A DNA stretch of 64,000 nucleotides, taken from assembly GCF_002288925.2 (NCBI RefSeq), contig NW_022098024.1:181037-245036 (forward strand), read 5' to 3'. Within the stretch, counting starts at the first letter, position 1; each line of letters starts with the position of its first letter. The stretch is from Delphinapterus leucas (Eukaryota > Chordata > Mammalia > Artiodactyla > Monodontidae). Under the pieces are notes generated by a model, which did not search any database, was not told where the DNA came from, and was given only the letters and a program-made list of their open reading frames with translations. Shown one piece after another: positions 34,235 to 46,230 of the stretch. The translations under genes and the position numbers were made by a program.

Positions 34235-35929
34235 GACAGTGATTTCCACCTGGTCCTGCCCCTCCTACTCTGTTCCCTGGTCCCACTTCTCCCTCCCTCG
34301 TCTTTCCCCTTTCTCTTTTGCCCCCTCCTATTCTTCTAACCTTCCTCCCTTTTATATTTTAACAATTTTAGACAACACGGATATACACATGAAAAGCAGC
34401 ATGGGAAAAAACTCACTTATATTTCACCATTTATAATCCAGAAATTTCCATTATTCAGTTAACTTCTCTTCTACTTCAGTTAATTTTTCTCCTATTTAAG
34501 ATGATCCTGATTGTATACTTTTGAAGCCTGCTGCTCTCTATTAACTTTTAAGCATATATTTACTAAAACTCGCTCTAAAGATTATTTCATTAATAGTACA
34601 TTCCTTTATATAGCAAATAGTAACTTAGCTCTTCATTTTGTGAATATGGATATTAGATAGTGTTAATTTAAAAAATTTTTATAAACGACTCTGATGACCA
34701 TCTTTGCGTATAAATCTTTTGCATTTATTTTAAAATTTTAATCAAAGTTATGCATGAATATATTTTGAAGAATCAGGTACTTGTACAAGGCATATTAAAA
34801 AAACCAAAAAACAAAAACAACACCGTTCTATACCCCTCTCCCTCATCACCACAAGCTTTCTCTCCCTAGAGGCAACCACTTTCTATTATTATAGCTCTTC
34901 CTTTTGGTCTGTATTTCTAATTAATGTACTTATTTTGGCACATGTTAATTTTCAAATTTCAGCATGGTCTGTTGAAGTTACACTATAGAAAATGAGATTA
35001 TCTTTTATACCACTTCTCACGATGCACCACACATTTACCCATCTATGCACCATCTTAATAGAGTTGTGAAAGTCCGTAATCCATGAGATATTACTTTGTC
35101 TCTCTTTGAAAAGGTGATTGTGTCTAAGAGTAGGATTTGAACATCCCTTGTTCTTCTGATGAAATACTATCATCATAAAATCTTGATACGCCTCAGTCTC
35201 ATATGGCTTTTGACACAGATGGACATATTTAAAGCTGTTATGTATTGGCAGACAAATTTGCTTTCTATGGTCTTGTATGACCTCAGGTTTTCTAATTGAG
35301 TTTCTACAAAAAAGGCGCTATGGGGGTTTCTCACTGTCTAGGCTTCGTGTTGATAATAATACACATCATGCAGGCTTCAATCAGAGAAGCAGAACCATGA
35401 GCAGAAATATATATAAACATTGGTCTCCTGGGTCTCTAGCTTGCCAACTGCAGACCTAGGGACTTTTCAACCTCCATAATCACTTGAGCCTATTCCTTAT
35501 AATACATCTCTTTATTTGCTATAAAGAATAGTTATATATTTATGATAAAGAATATAGCCAGGTGTTTCTTTCTTTTGGAGCACCCTGTTATCTTTATGAG
35601 ACACTCTAACTCCATCATTTGCTCCAAGACGACATGCTGGTGTTGGCAGCCACACACATGCTCAGGGTCAACACATGGAGAATTGTTTTCAGTTTCTCAT
35701 AATGATGTGTAGGTGGCTTCACTGTCCCACTTCACTATCTTTCTTCTAAGCTTTACATTTACAAAACCCAAAAGGTCTGTGGGCCAGTAATAGTAAGCTT
35801 TGCTGCCTCAGAAATGACAAGGTTAGTAAAACATTTTCGGAAATTCTCTTGAAACTCCTTTAACACATGATAACATGCCACTGCACTTTGCCAGTTAAAA
35901 CTTTTTTAGAGACCCTAATTTCAAGCTAA
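34235..35929. other. Unique DNA with a pyrimidine-rich tract
   Basis: Bases 34,250-34,350 are C/T-rich, and 34,790-34,825 A-rich. The text around 34,830-34,900 ('agaggcaaccactttctatt') resembles an old L1 3' region, but too weakly to call. No gene seen. Confidence 0.45.
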
Positions 35930-36135
35930 CCTTTGTTGAGAACTTATTATATGTCAGCTACTGTGCAAGGCACTTGTATATATAATATCATCTAGTCTTC
36001 AAAACACATGAGAGATAGGTGGCATTAATCCCATTTAAAAATGAATTAATTTGAGTCCTTCCATGGCTAAAATCCATCCCTAAGGCCTACATCTAATAAG
36101 TGTTTATTACCAGGATTTAAACTGAGTCTACCCGA
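35930..36135 (-). mobile_element. MIR-like SINE, antisense
   Basis: 'tttgttgagaacttattata', 'tgtcagctactgtgcaaggc' and 'gtggcattaatcccattta' follow the reversed MIR/MIR3 consensus, without a well-kept tRNA-like head. Confidence 0.6.
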
Positions 36136-36669
36136 TTTTGCTTCATGGGATATGAGTACATCTTTTGTCCATGTGAATAAACTGATAAACCTTTTAATAA
36201 TTTAATAAATGAGGAATTTAATTCATTATGTAATTTTTCAAAATTGCTTTTTAAGATCATTAATTTAGCCAATTCCAGCTAGCAAGGACTTTTAAAGGAT
36301 TAGATGTATCTATCTTCTGTTTATGAACCAGAAGAGAATATACATTTACTTCAAGAGTTTCAATAAATCCAAATTTTCTTTCTAATGTCTTGGCCAATGT
36401 TGGAACTGAAATAGAGGCTGCTGTTGAAAGTTTCATAACATTTAATTTTCCTATGTTTATACCCAGATGAGTGACTTTAAATGAGCAATTGCAGTTATTT
36501 TTCTTCTTGTCATTTATAGAGAGGAGCCTTGCCCTTACAACCCAAAGGATGTCAAAACATTCATTATCTGTATCTTTCAATAACGCCTCTTTGTCATGGT
36601 GGCCACCATCAGGACCACCAAGAAGATTCCGTCTCTGGATGGGGCTGAGTACAAATGAAGCAGAGACTT
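36136..36669. other. Unique DNA with a 106-codon minus-strand frame
   Basis: The frame at 36260-36580 starts MKDTDNECFDILWVVRARLL and has no recognised domain. No promoter, splice or poly(A) context supports it. Confidence 0.4.
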
Positions 36670-36925
36670 GAGGGAGGCAGTGTAGGGTAGAGGCTAAGAT
36701 CTTGGGTTCTGGAGTTGGGCAGATCTCAGCTCCTAACCCAGCTCTGCAACTAATTAGCTGTATAAACTCTCATATTGCTTAATTTTCCTAAGTATTGTGT
36801 TCATCTGTAAAAAATGATTAATAATAGTAGCTGCCAAACAGATTTGTTGTGGGAATTAAATGAGATAGTGCAAAGAGAAATTCTTAGTACGAAGGCTGAT
36901 GAATGGTAAACACTTAAAAAAATGT
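36670..36925 (+). mobile_element. MIR SINE, sense
   Basis: 'ggcagtgtagggtagaggct', 'ttgggttctggagttgggca', 'ctaattagctgtataaactc', 'atctgtaaaaaatgattaat' and 'gttgtgggaattaaatgaga' give a nearly full-length MIR. Confidence 0.9.
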
Positions 36926-37209
36926 TAGCTAGTGCTATGACATTATCATCATCATTGTCATCATCACATTTGACACAAGTAGCAGGAAAACTCTTGAAGG
37001 AAATGGGAGATCCCTGTACCTCTGATGTGGCTGCAGATTATGAAACAGCCCTGGAGGGTGAGTCCATATAGACCAATTCTCGGGAAGCACCCAGAGGTAT
37101 GGAGAGAGACACTCTGAACAGGATGATTTTGGAGATCATGGCGTACTATAGTTGTTTTATCCTTGGTCTTTAAGTAAATATGTCATGCTATTAAATATGA
37201 AGGGGGTAA

Positions 37210-38640
37210 GTGTGGAAGGAATTCATTCACTTATACAAAATCCATTTATTGGGTGCCTATTCTGGATCTGACATGCATTGTTTTAGGATCTGGGGCACAG
37301 CCTTGAATTAAGAAGATAAAACCTGACTCCATGGAATTTGCATACATAGGAGGAGACAGACAATATATCAAAAAAGATAAAATGTATGGTGTGTCAAATG
37401 CCAAAAAATGTTAGGAAGAAAAATGAAAAAGCATAGAAGAGCGACAGGTAATTCTGGGTGGGTGTTGCCATTTAAAATAGGAAGGTCAGGGAAGTTCTCA
37501 CAGAAAAGGTGACATTTTAATCAAAGAACTGAACGAGGTGAGGGATGCAGGAAAGAACATTCTGGGCAGAGGAAAGGGCAAGTGCAACGTTTTAAAATTG
37601 GACCTGACTGTTGTGCTTAGTGAAAAGCAAGAAGGGGCTGTTGTGCTAGAGTTGAGTGAGCTAGTGACAGAACCTCTGGATCTCGGAAAGGATCCAAGAG
37701 GTGGGCTGGGAGGGGGAAAAATTATTTAAAGCCTTCTGAGCCATTAAGGACTTTGGCTTTTACTCTGAGAGTGAAGACCATTAGTAGTTTTTGAATAGAA
37801 GAATAACATAATTTGACTTACTTTTTAAAGGTATCACTTTACTTGTACTGAGAATAGAGTATAGGGAAACAAAGCCAAAAATAGATGTGTTAAGCTAATG
37901 CAGGTAAGCAGGTGAGTTGCTTGGATCTGGGTGGTAGTGATGGATGTGGAAAAAGTGACACACTTCTGGATGTACTTTAAAGGGTAAACCATCAATATTT
38001 GTTGCTGTGTTGGATTTGGAGTGTAAGAGAAAGTGATGAAACTAGGGTGATTCCAAGGTTTTTGCTGTGAGCTCCTGAGGGTGTGTTGCCGTTTACTGTG
38101 AGGGGGACAGGAACAGAACTAGATCAAGAGTGTAAGATAACGTGTTTGCAGATATAGATAGTAGGTATAGAGAAACGGTATAAAATTTTAATATACATAT
38201 TAAATTTCAGATGCCATCTAAGTAAAGATGTTGAGTAGGCAGTAGGCTCACTGAGTCTGGAGCTCAGGAGTTAGTAGATCAAGACTGGAGAAATACATTT
38301 GTGAATGTATTGAAATGGCATTTAAAACTATGAGATTAGGTAAGATCACCAATGGAGTGAATGCAGATAGAAAAGATACGAAGCTCAGTACATGAGACCT
38401 AAAACACTCCAAAATTTAGAGTGAAGATTGAAGAGGAGGAATCAGTAAGGAATTCTGGGAGCCAGAGGAGTAGGGGGAAAACCAAGGGAGTTAGGGACCC
38501 TCGATGTCAAGTGAAAAATGTGTTTTAAGGACCAGGAACTGTCCATTAGATTTAACAGCATGAAAGTCATTGGTGATCTTGACACTAAATGAATAGAAAG
38601 CTGATATGATTTGGAAATTAAGCTGAACTTGCCCCTGTTC
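37210..38640 (-). mobile_element. Long L2 fragment, antisense (3' end through RT)
   Basis: The left end holds the L2 3' terminus reversed ('ttattgggtgcctattctgg'). It continues with 'gaaaaggtgacattttaatc' and 'ggcagaggaaagggcaagtg', then the antisense RT region: 'ttgctgtgagctcctgaggg', 'aagtaaagatgttgagtagg' and 'gagaaatacatttgtgaatg'. In this region intact L2 encodes reverse transcriptase with a YADD motif; here every frame is broken. It is one of the longer L2 fossils that one would expect to see by eye. Confidence 0.75.
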
Positions 38641-39031
38641 ATCAATAGAACTCCAGGTGGAAACACTGAACTAAAGGTTTGGATGCAGACAGGAATAGGA
38701 CATGGCATATGAAGATGCACCAGCCATATTGGGTAAAGTAATGAGAAATTTGCCCAGGGGAGCTCACTGATGAACGGGAGCTAAGAGAACTGCAGAGCTC
38801 ATATTGCATCCATATCACATCCTGGTGAGACAATGACAGCTAAAACTAAGCTCACTTCCCACTTATACTGAGGAATTTTTAAAAATTAGCTTCATTTTTT
38901 AAATTTAAAGGTATGGCCTATATGTGTAATTCTATATACGATGCTTTTGAGTCTCATTTAAGGTCTTTAAGTGTCCCTTATGTCTTCTCAGAGCACTTCC
39001 TTTTAGAACTCATAGCGTCAAACCACCATCT
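38641..39031. other. Unique DNA flanking the full-length L1
   Basis: No recognised repeat or gene. It ends with the left copy of the L1 target-site duplication (39032-39042). Confidence 0.5.
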
Positions 39032-40598
39032 TGGTAATTATGGGTTTTTTTCTTAACAGCATTATCGGAGTATAATTGTTTTACAATGTTGTGTTAGTTT
39101 CTGCTGTATAACAAAGTGAATCAGCTATATGTGTAAATATTTCCTCATATCCCCTTCTTCTTGTGCCTCCCTCCCACGCTCCCTATCCCACCCCTCTAGG
39201 TGGTCATAAAGCATGGAGCTGATCTCCCTGTGCTATGCAGCTGCTTCCCACTAGCTATCTATTTTACATTTGGTAGTGTATATATGTCCATGCCACTCTC
39301 TCACTTCATCCCAGCTTATACTTCCTCCTCCCTGTGTCCTCAAGTCCATTCTCTCTGTCTGCGTCTTTATTCCTGTCCTGCCCCTAGGCTCATCAGAAAC
39401 ATTTTTTTGTTTTTGGATTCCATATATATGTGTTAGCATACAGTATTTATTTTTCTCTTTCTGACTTATTTCACAATGTACGACAGATTCTAGGTCCATC
39501 CACCTAACTACAAAAAACTCAATTTTGTTTCATTATATGGCTAGGTAATACTCCATTGTATATATGTGCCACATCTTCTTTATCCATTCATTTGTCGATG
39601 GACACTTAGGTTACTTCCATGTCCTGGTTATTGTAAATAGTGCTGCAGTGAACATTGTGGTACATGTCTCTTTTTGAATTATGTTTTTCTAGGGTATATG
39701 CCCAGTAGTGAGATTGGTGTGTCATATGGTAGCTCTATTTTTAGTTTTTAGAGGAACTTCCATACTGTTCTCCATAGTGGCTGTATCAATTTACATCCCC
39801 ACCAACAGTGCAAGAGGGTTCCCTTTTCTCCACACCCTCACCAGCATTTATTGTTTGTAGATATTTTGATGATGGCCATTCTGACTGGTGTGAGGAGATA
39901 CCTCACTGTGGTTTTGATTTGCATTTATCTGATGATTAGTGATGCTGAGCATCCTTTCATGTGTTTGTTGGCAATCCTTATGTCTTCTTTGGAGAAATGT
40001 CTATTTATGTCTTCTGCCCATTTTTGGATTGGGTTGTTTGTCTTTTTGATATTGAGCTGCATGAGTTGCTTGTATATTTTGGAGATTAATCCTTAGTTGC
40101 TTCATTTGCAAATATTTTCTCCTATTCTGAGGGTTGTCTTTTCGTCTTGGTTATGGTTTCCTGCTGTGCAGAAGCTTTTAAATTTCATTAGGTCCCGTCC
40201 CACTTGTTTATTTTTGTTTTTATTTCCATTTCTCTAGGAGGTGGGTCCAAAAGGATCTTGCTGTGGTATATGTTATAGAGTGTTCTGCATATGTTTTCCT
40301 CTAAGAGTTTTATAGTGTCTGGCCTTACATTTAGGTCTTTAATCCATTTTGAGTTTATTTTTGTGTATGGTGTTAGGGATTGTTCTCATTTCATTCTTTT
40401 ACACATAGCTGTCCAGTTTTCCTAGTACCTTTCATTGAAGAGGCTGTCTTTTCTCCATTGTATATTCTTGCCTCCTTTATCAAAGATAAGATGACCATAT
40501 GTGCATGGGTTTATCTCTGGGCTTTCTCTCCTGTTCCATTGATCTATATTTCTGTTTTTGTGCCAGTACCATACTTTCTTGATTATTGTAGCTTTGTA

Positions 40599-41499
40599 CT
40601 ATAGCCTGAAGTCAGGGAGCCTGATTCTTTCAGCTCCGTTTTTCTTTCTCAAGTTTGCTTTGACTATTCGGGGTCTTTTGTGTTTCCATACAAATTGTGA
40701 AATTTTTTGTTCTAGTTCTGTGAAAAATGCCACTGGTAGTTTGATAGGGATTGCACTGAATCTGTAGATGGCTTTGGATAGTATAGTCTTTTTCACAATG
40801 TTGATTCTTCCAATCTAAGAACATGGTATATGTATCCATATGTCTGTAACATCTTTAATTTCTTTCATAAGTGTCTTATAGTTTTCGGCATACAGTTCTT
40901 TTGTCTCTTTAGGTAGGTTTATTCCTAGGTATTTTATTCTTTTTGTTGCAGTGGTAAGTGGTAGTATTTCCTTAATTTCTGTTTCAGATTTTTCATCATT
41001 AGTGTATAGGAATGCAAGAGATTTCTGTGCATTAATTTTGTATCCTGCTACTTTACCAAATTCACTGATTAGCTCTAGTAGTTTTCTGGTAGCATCTTTA
41101 GGATTCTCTATGTATATCATGTCATCTGCAAAGAGTGACAGTTTTACTTCTGCTTTTCCAATTTGAATTCCTTTTATTTTTTTCTTCTCTCATTGCTGTG
41201 GCTAAAACTTGCAAAACTATGTTGAATAGTAGTGGTGAGATTGGGCAACCTTGTCTTGTTCCTGATCTTAGTGGAAAGGGTTTCAGTTTTTCACCATTGA
41301 GAATGATGTTGGCTGTGGGTTTGTCATATATGGGCTTTATTACGTTGAAGTAAGCTCCCTCTATGCCCACTTTGTGGAGAGTTTTTATCATAAATATGTA
41401 TTGAAGTTTGTCAAAAGCTTTTTCTGCATCTATTGAGGTTATCATATGGTTTTTATCCTTCAGTTTGTTAATATGGTGTGTCACATTGATTATTCGCAT
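40599..41499 (-). pseudogene. L1 ORF2 reverse transcriptase, frameshifted
   Basis: Frame 41122-41499 carries [12 protein letters not shown] and [15 protein letters not shown] (RT palm motifs); frame 40815-41120 carries [18 protein letters not shown] and the downstream thumb. The FADD catalytic text (TTTGCAGATGAC) is intact at the nucleotide level near 41,120-41,131, but a small deletion in the run near 41,175-41,185 shifts the frame just before it. A further fragment at 40599-40796 carries [13 protein letters not shown]. Other L1 copies here have an added base or two at the deletion. Confidence 0.88.
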
Positions 41500-42503
41500 A
41501 TATTGATGAATCCTTGCATTCCTGGGATAAACTCCACTTGATCATGGTGTATGATACTTTTAATGTGCCGTTGGATTCTGTTTGCTAGTATTTTGTTGAG
41601 GATTTTTGCGTCTATGTTCATCAGTGATATTGACCTGTAGTTTGCTTTTTTTAATGACATCTTTGTCTGGTTTTGGTATCAGGGTGATTTTGGCCTCATA
41701 GAATGAGTCTGTGGGTATCTTCCCTCTGATCTATTTTGGAAGAGTTTGAGAAGGGTAGGTGTTAACTCTTCTCTCTATGTTTGATAGAATTTGCATGTGC
41801 AGCTGTCCTGTCTTGGGCTTTTGTTTCTCAGAAGATTTTTAGTCACAGTTTCAATTTCAGTGCTTGTGATTGATCTGCTCATATTTTCTATTTCTTTCTG
41901 GTTTAGTCTTGGAAGGTTGTGGCTTATTAAGAATTTGTCCATTTCTTCCAGGTTGTCCATTATATGGCATATAGATGCTTGTAGTAATCTCTCATGATCC
42001 TTTGTGTTTGTGCGGTGTCAGTTGTTACTTCTTTTTCATTTCTAATTCTGTTGATTTGAGTCTTCTCTCTATTTTCTTGATGAGTCTGGCTAATGTTTTA
42101 TCAATTTTGTTTATCTTCTCAGAGAATCAGCTTTTAGTTTTTTTGAACTTTGCTATTGCTTCCTTCATTTCTTTTTCATTTATTTCTGATCTGATCTTTA
42201 TGATTTATTTCCTTCTGCTAATTTTGGGTTTCTTTTTTGTTCTTTCTTTAATTGCTTTAGGTGTAAGGTTAGATTGTTTATTTGAGATTTTTCGTGTTTT
42301 GAGGTAGGGTTGTATTGCTATAAACTTCCCTCTTTGAACTGCTTTTGCTTCATCCCATAGGTTTTTGGTTGTCGTGTATTCATTGTCATTTGTTTCTAGG
42401 TATTTTTTGATTTCTTCAGTGATCTCTTGGTTATTTAGTAATATCATTTAGCCTCCGTGTGTTTGTAGTTTTTACAGTTTTTTCCTGTAATTGATATATA
42501 GTC

Positions 42504-42997
42504 TCATAGTGCTGTAGTCAAAAAAGATACTTGACCCAAGATATGATCTATCCTGGAGAATGTTCCATGAGCATTTGAGAAGAAAGTGTATTCTATTGTT
42601 TTTGGATGGAATGTCCTATAAATATCAATTAAGTCCATCTTGTTTAATGTGTCATTTAAAACTTGTGTTTCCTTATTTATTTTCATTTTGGATGATCTGT
42701 CCATTGGTGAAAGTGAGGTGTTAAAGTCTCCTATGATTATCATGTTACTGTCGATTTTCCCTTTTATATGGCTGTTAGCATTTGCCTTATGTATTGAGGT
42801 ACTCCTATGTTTGGCACATAAATACTTACAATTGTTATGTATTCTTCTTGGATCGATCCCTTGATCATTATGTAGTGTCCTTCTTTGTCTCTTGTAATAG
42901 TCTTTATTTTAAAGTCTATTTTGTCTGATATGAGAATTGCTACTCCAGCTTTCTTTTGATTTCCATTTTCATGGAATATATTTCTCCATCCCCTCAC
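42504..42997 (-). pseudogene. L1 ORF2 endonuclease fragments
   Basis: Bases 42764-42997 read ILISDKIDFKIKTITRDKEG and 42504-42743 read MIIIGDFNTSLSPMDRSSKM, including the GDFN motif (acidic metal-site Asp and Asn of the APE-like endonuclease), then SRIDHILG with the catalytic Asp-His pair. The two parts are in different frames. This domain normally nicks target DNA at TTTT/A-like sites. Confidence 0.88.
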
Positions 42998-43333
42998 TTT
43001 CAGTCTGTATGTGTCCTAGGTCTTAAGTGGGTCTCTTGTAGACAGCATATAGACAGGTCTTGTTTTTGTATCCATTCAGCCAGTCTATGTCTTTTGGTTA
43101 ATGCATTTACATTTAAGGTAATTATCGATATGTATGTTCTTATTACCGTTTTCTTAATTATTTTGGGTTTGTTATTGTAGGTCTTTTCCTTCTCTTCTGT
43201 TTCCTGCCTAGAGAAGTTCCATTAGTATTTGTTGTAAAGCTAGTTTGGTGGTGCTGAATTCTCTTAGCTTTTGCTTGTTTGTAAAAGTTTTAATTTCTCC
43301 ATTGAATCTGAATGAGATCCTTGCTGGGTAAAG

Positions 43334-44094
43334 TTATGTTGGTTGTAGGTTTTTCCCTTTCATCACTTTCAATATGTCCTGCCACTCCCTTCTGGCTTGC
43401 AGAGTTTCTGCTGAAAGATCAGCTGTTAACTTTATGGGGGTTCCCTTGTATGTTATTTGTTGCTTTTTCCTTGCTGCTTTTAATATTTTTTCTTTGTATT
43501 TAATTTTTGATAGTTTGGTTAATATGTGTCTTGGCATGTTTCTCTTTGGATTTATCCTGTATGGGTCTCTCTGCGCTTCCTGGACTTGATTGACTATTTC
43601 CTTCCCATATTAGGGAAGTTTTCAGCTATAATCTATTCAAATATTTTTTCAGTCCCTTTCTTTTTCTCTTCTTCTTCTGGGACCCCTATAATTCGAATGG
43701 TGGTATGTTTAATGTTGTTCCAGAGGTCTTTGAGACTGTCCTCAAATTCTTTTCATTCTTTTTTCTTTATTCTGTTCTGTGGTAGTTAGGTCCACTCTTT
43801 TATCTTCCAGGTCATAATAACTGCCTCAGTTATTCTGCTATTGATTCCTTCTAGAGAATTTTTCATTTCTTTTATTGTGTTGTTCATCATTGTTTGTTTG
43901 CTCTTTTGTTTTTCTAGGTCCTTTTTAAATGTTTCTCGTATTTTCTCCATCGTATTTCCAAGATTCTGGATCATCTTTACTATCATTACTCTGAATTCTT
44001 GTTCAGGTAGACTGCCTATTTCCTCTTCATTTGTTTGATCTGGTGGGTTTTTACTCTGCTCCTTCATCTGCGGTGTGTTTCTCTGTCTTCTCAT
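43334..44094 (-). pseudogene. L1 ORF1 (broken)
   Basis: The N-terminal frame runs 44094 to 43786 (MRRQRNTPQMKEQSKN, coiled coil NSLEGINSRITEA) and then shifts frame at about 43,815-43,825, where 'taataact' replaces the longer text found in the copy at 195-215; the net loss is 8 bases. The C-terminal nucleic-acid-binding domain is recognisable at 43334-43537 (RHILTKLSKIKYKEKIL, KKQQITYKGTPIKLTADL). Protein length would be near normal without the shift. Confidence 0.88.
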
Positions 44095-46219
44095 TTTGCT
44101 TAACTTACTGTGTTTGGGGCCTCCTTTTTGTAGACTGCAGATTCGTAGTTCCTGTTGTTTTTGGTTTCTGCCCCCTGTGGGTGAGGTTGGTTCAGGGGCT
44201 TGTGTAGGCCTCCTGGTGGAGGGGACTGGTGCCAGTGTTCTGGTGGGTGGGGCTGGATCTTGTCATTTTATTGGGCAGGCTCATGTCTGGTGGTGTGTTT
44301 TGGGGTGTTTGTGAACTTAGTATGACTTTCGGCAGCCTCTCTGCTAATGGGTGGGGTTGTGTTCCTGTCTTGCTAGTTGTTTGGCATGGGGCATCCAGCA
44401 CTGGAGCATGTTGGCCATTGGGTGGAGCTGGGTCTTAGCGTTGAGACAGAGACCTCTGAGAGAGCTCTTGCCTATTGATATTATGTGGGGCCAGGAGGTC
44501 TCTGATGGTCCAATGTCCTGAACTCGGCTCTCCCACCTTGGAGGCTCAGGCCGGACATCCGGCTGTAGCACCAAGACCCTGACAGCCACACTGTCGGAAG
44601 AAAAGGTAAAAAAAAAAAGGAAAAAGAAATTAAAACTAACTGAACAGCTAGAACCCCAAACCAAATGGTAAAAGCAAAACTAAACAGACAAAATCACACA
44701 AAGAAACACACACACACTCATAAAAAGAAAACAAAGAAACAAACAAAAAATGAATAGTCAGAACACTAGGACAAGTGGTCAAAGTAAACCTCAACAGAAA
44801 AAATCACTCAAAGAAATATACACATACACACTCACAAAAAGAGAAAAAAGGAAAAAAAATAAAAATAATAAAATTTAAAAAAGAGAGCAACCAAACCAAT
44901 AAACAAATCCACCAATGATAACAAGCACTAAAAAGTCGACGAAGATAAACATAAAAATCAGAAACAAATCAGACTCAGAAAGCAAACCCCAAGTCTACAG
45001 TTGCTCTCAAAGTCCACTTCCTCAATTTTGGGAACATTTGTTGTCTATTCAGGTATCCCACAGATGGAGGTACATCAAGTTGATTGTGGGTGTTTAATCC
45101 ACTGCTTCTGAGGCTGCATGGAGAAATTTCCTTTTCTCTTCTTTGTTCGCACAGCTCCTGGGGTTCAGTTTTGGTTTTGGCCCCGCCTCTGCATGTAGGT
45201 CACCCTGAGGCATCTGCTCCCACCCAGACAGGAGGGGGTTAAAGCAGAGTCTGATTAGGGTGCTCTTGTTCACTCAGGCTGGTGAGAGGGAGGGGTACGG
45301 TAGTCATGATTGGAATGCGAGGTGAGCCTGTGGTGGCAGAGTCTGACATGACAGCAGCCTGAAGCACACTGTGTGTTCTCCTGGGGAAGTTGTCCCTGGA
45401 TCTTGGGGCCCTGGCAGTGGTGGGCTGCACAGGCTCCCAGGGTGGGTGGGTTGTGTGTATGACCTGTGCTTGCACACAGGATTCTTGGTGGCAGCAGCGG
45501 CAGTGTTAGCATTTCATGCCTGTCTCTGGGGTCCAAGCTGTTAGCTGCAGCTCGCACCCATCTCTGGAGCTCGTTTAGGCGGTGCTCGGAATCCCCTCTC
45601 CTCACACACCCAGAAACAATGGTCTCTTGCCTCTTTGGTAGGTCCTGACTTTCTCCCGGACTCCCTCCCGGCTACCTGTGGCGCACTAGCCCCCTTCAGT
45701 CTGTGTTCGCGCAGCCAACCCCAGTCCTCTACCTGGCGTCTGACCTCTGAAGCCTGAGCCTCAGCTCCCAGCCCCCACCTACTCCTGCGGGTGAGCAGGC
45801 AAGCATCTCAGGTTGGTGAGTGCTGGTCGGCACCGATCTTCTGTGCGGAATCTCTTCACTTTGCCCTCTGCACCCCTGTTGCTGCATTCTCCCCCATGGC
45901 TCTAAAAGCTTCCCCCTCCACACCCCGCTACCCCACCATCCCTGCCAGTGAAGGGGCTTCCTAGTGTGTGGAAACTTTTCCTCCTTCAAAGCTCCCTCCC
46001 AGAGGTGTAGGTCCCGTCCCTATTTTTTTGCCTCTGTTTTTTCTTTTGCTCTACCCAGGTACGTGGGGATTTTCTTGCCTTTTGGGAAGTCTGAGGACTT
46101 CTGCCAGCATTCAGTAGGTGTTTTACAGGAGTTGTTCCACATGTAGATGTATTTTTGATGTATTTGTGGGGAGGAAGGTGATCTCTATGTCTTACTCCTC
46201 TGCCGTCTTGAAGGTCTCC
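44095..46219 (-). promoter_or_regulatory. L1 5'UTR with internal RNA polymerase II promoter region
   Basis: About 2.1 kb upstream of ORF1, GC-rich at its outer end (45,150-46,000). The outermost 20 bases read, in L1 sense, 'ggagaccttcaagacggcag', the place where other L1s carry a YY1-type AAGATGGCG site; here ATGG has become ACGG (46202-46210 on the opposite strand). By analogy this region initiates full-length L1 transcripts. An A-rich tandem block sits inside it at 44,650-44,870. Confidence 0.7.
44650..44870. repeat. A-rich tandem repeat (period about 110 bp) in L1 5'UTR
   Basis: Two imperfect units: the first starts 'agaaccccaaaccaaatggt' at 44650, the second 'agaacactaggacaagtggt' at 44760. 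Each continues with 'aaaatcac..aaagaaa', a CA-rich stretch and an 'aaaaagaaaa' tract. Further A-rich sequence extends to about 44,990. Confidence 0.8.
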
Positions 46220-46230
46220 TGGTAATTATG

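Larger units (their letters stand above)
39043..46219 (-). mobile_element. Full-length LINE-1, about 7.2 kb, with 11-bp TSD
   Basis: The 11-bp duplication 'tggtaattatg' occurs at 39032-39042 and 46220-46230, immediately outside the element. Reading in L1 sense (right to left): a 5'UTR of about 2.1 kb (46,219-44,095), ORF1 from 44,094, ORF2 endonuclease, reverse transcriptase and C-terminus (about 43,000-39,850), 3'UTR and a short poly-A (poly-T at 39,045). Both ORFs carry stops and frameshifts, so it is immobile. The complete length and TSD show a normal target-primed insertion with no 5' truncation. Confidence 0.95.

Noticed and set aside
44600..44990. CRISPR-like or VNTR array
   Set aside because: There are only two imperfect units of about 110 bp with no spacers; it is an A-rich block inside an L1 5'UTR.
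45150..46000. CpG-island gene promoter
   Set aside because: The GC-rich stretch is the outer 5'UTR of the full-length L1, bounded by its TSD at 46,220.
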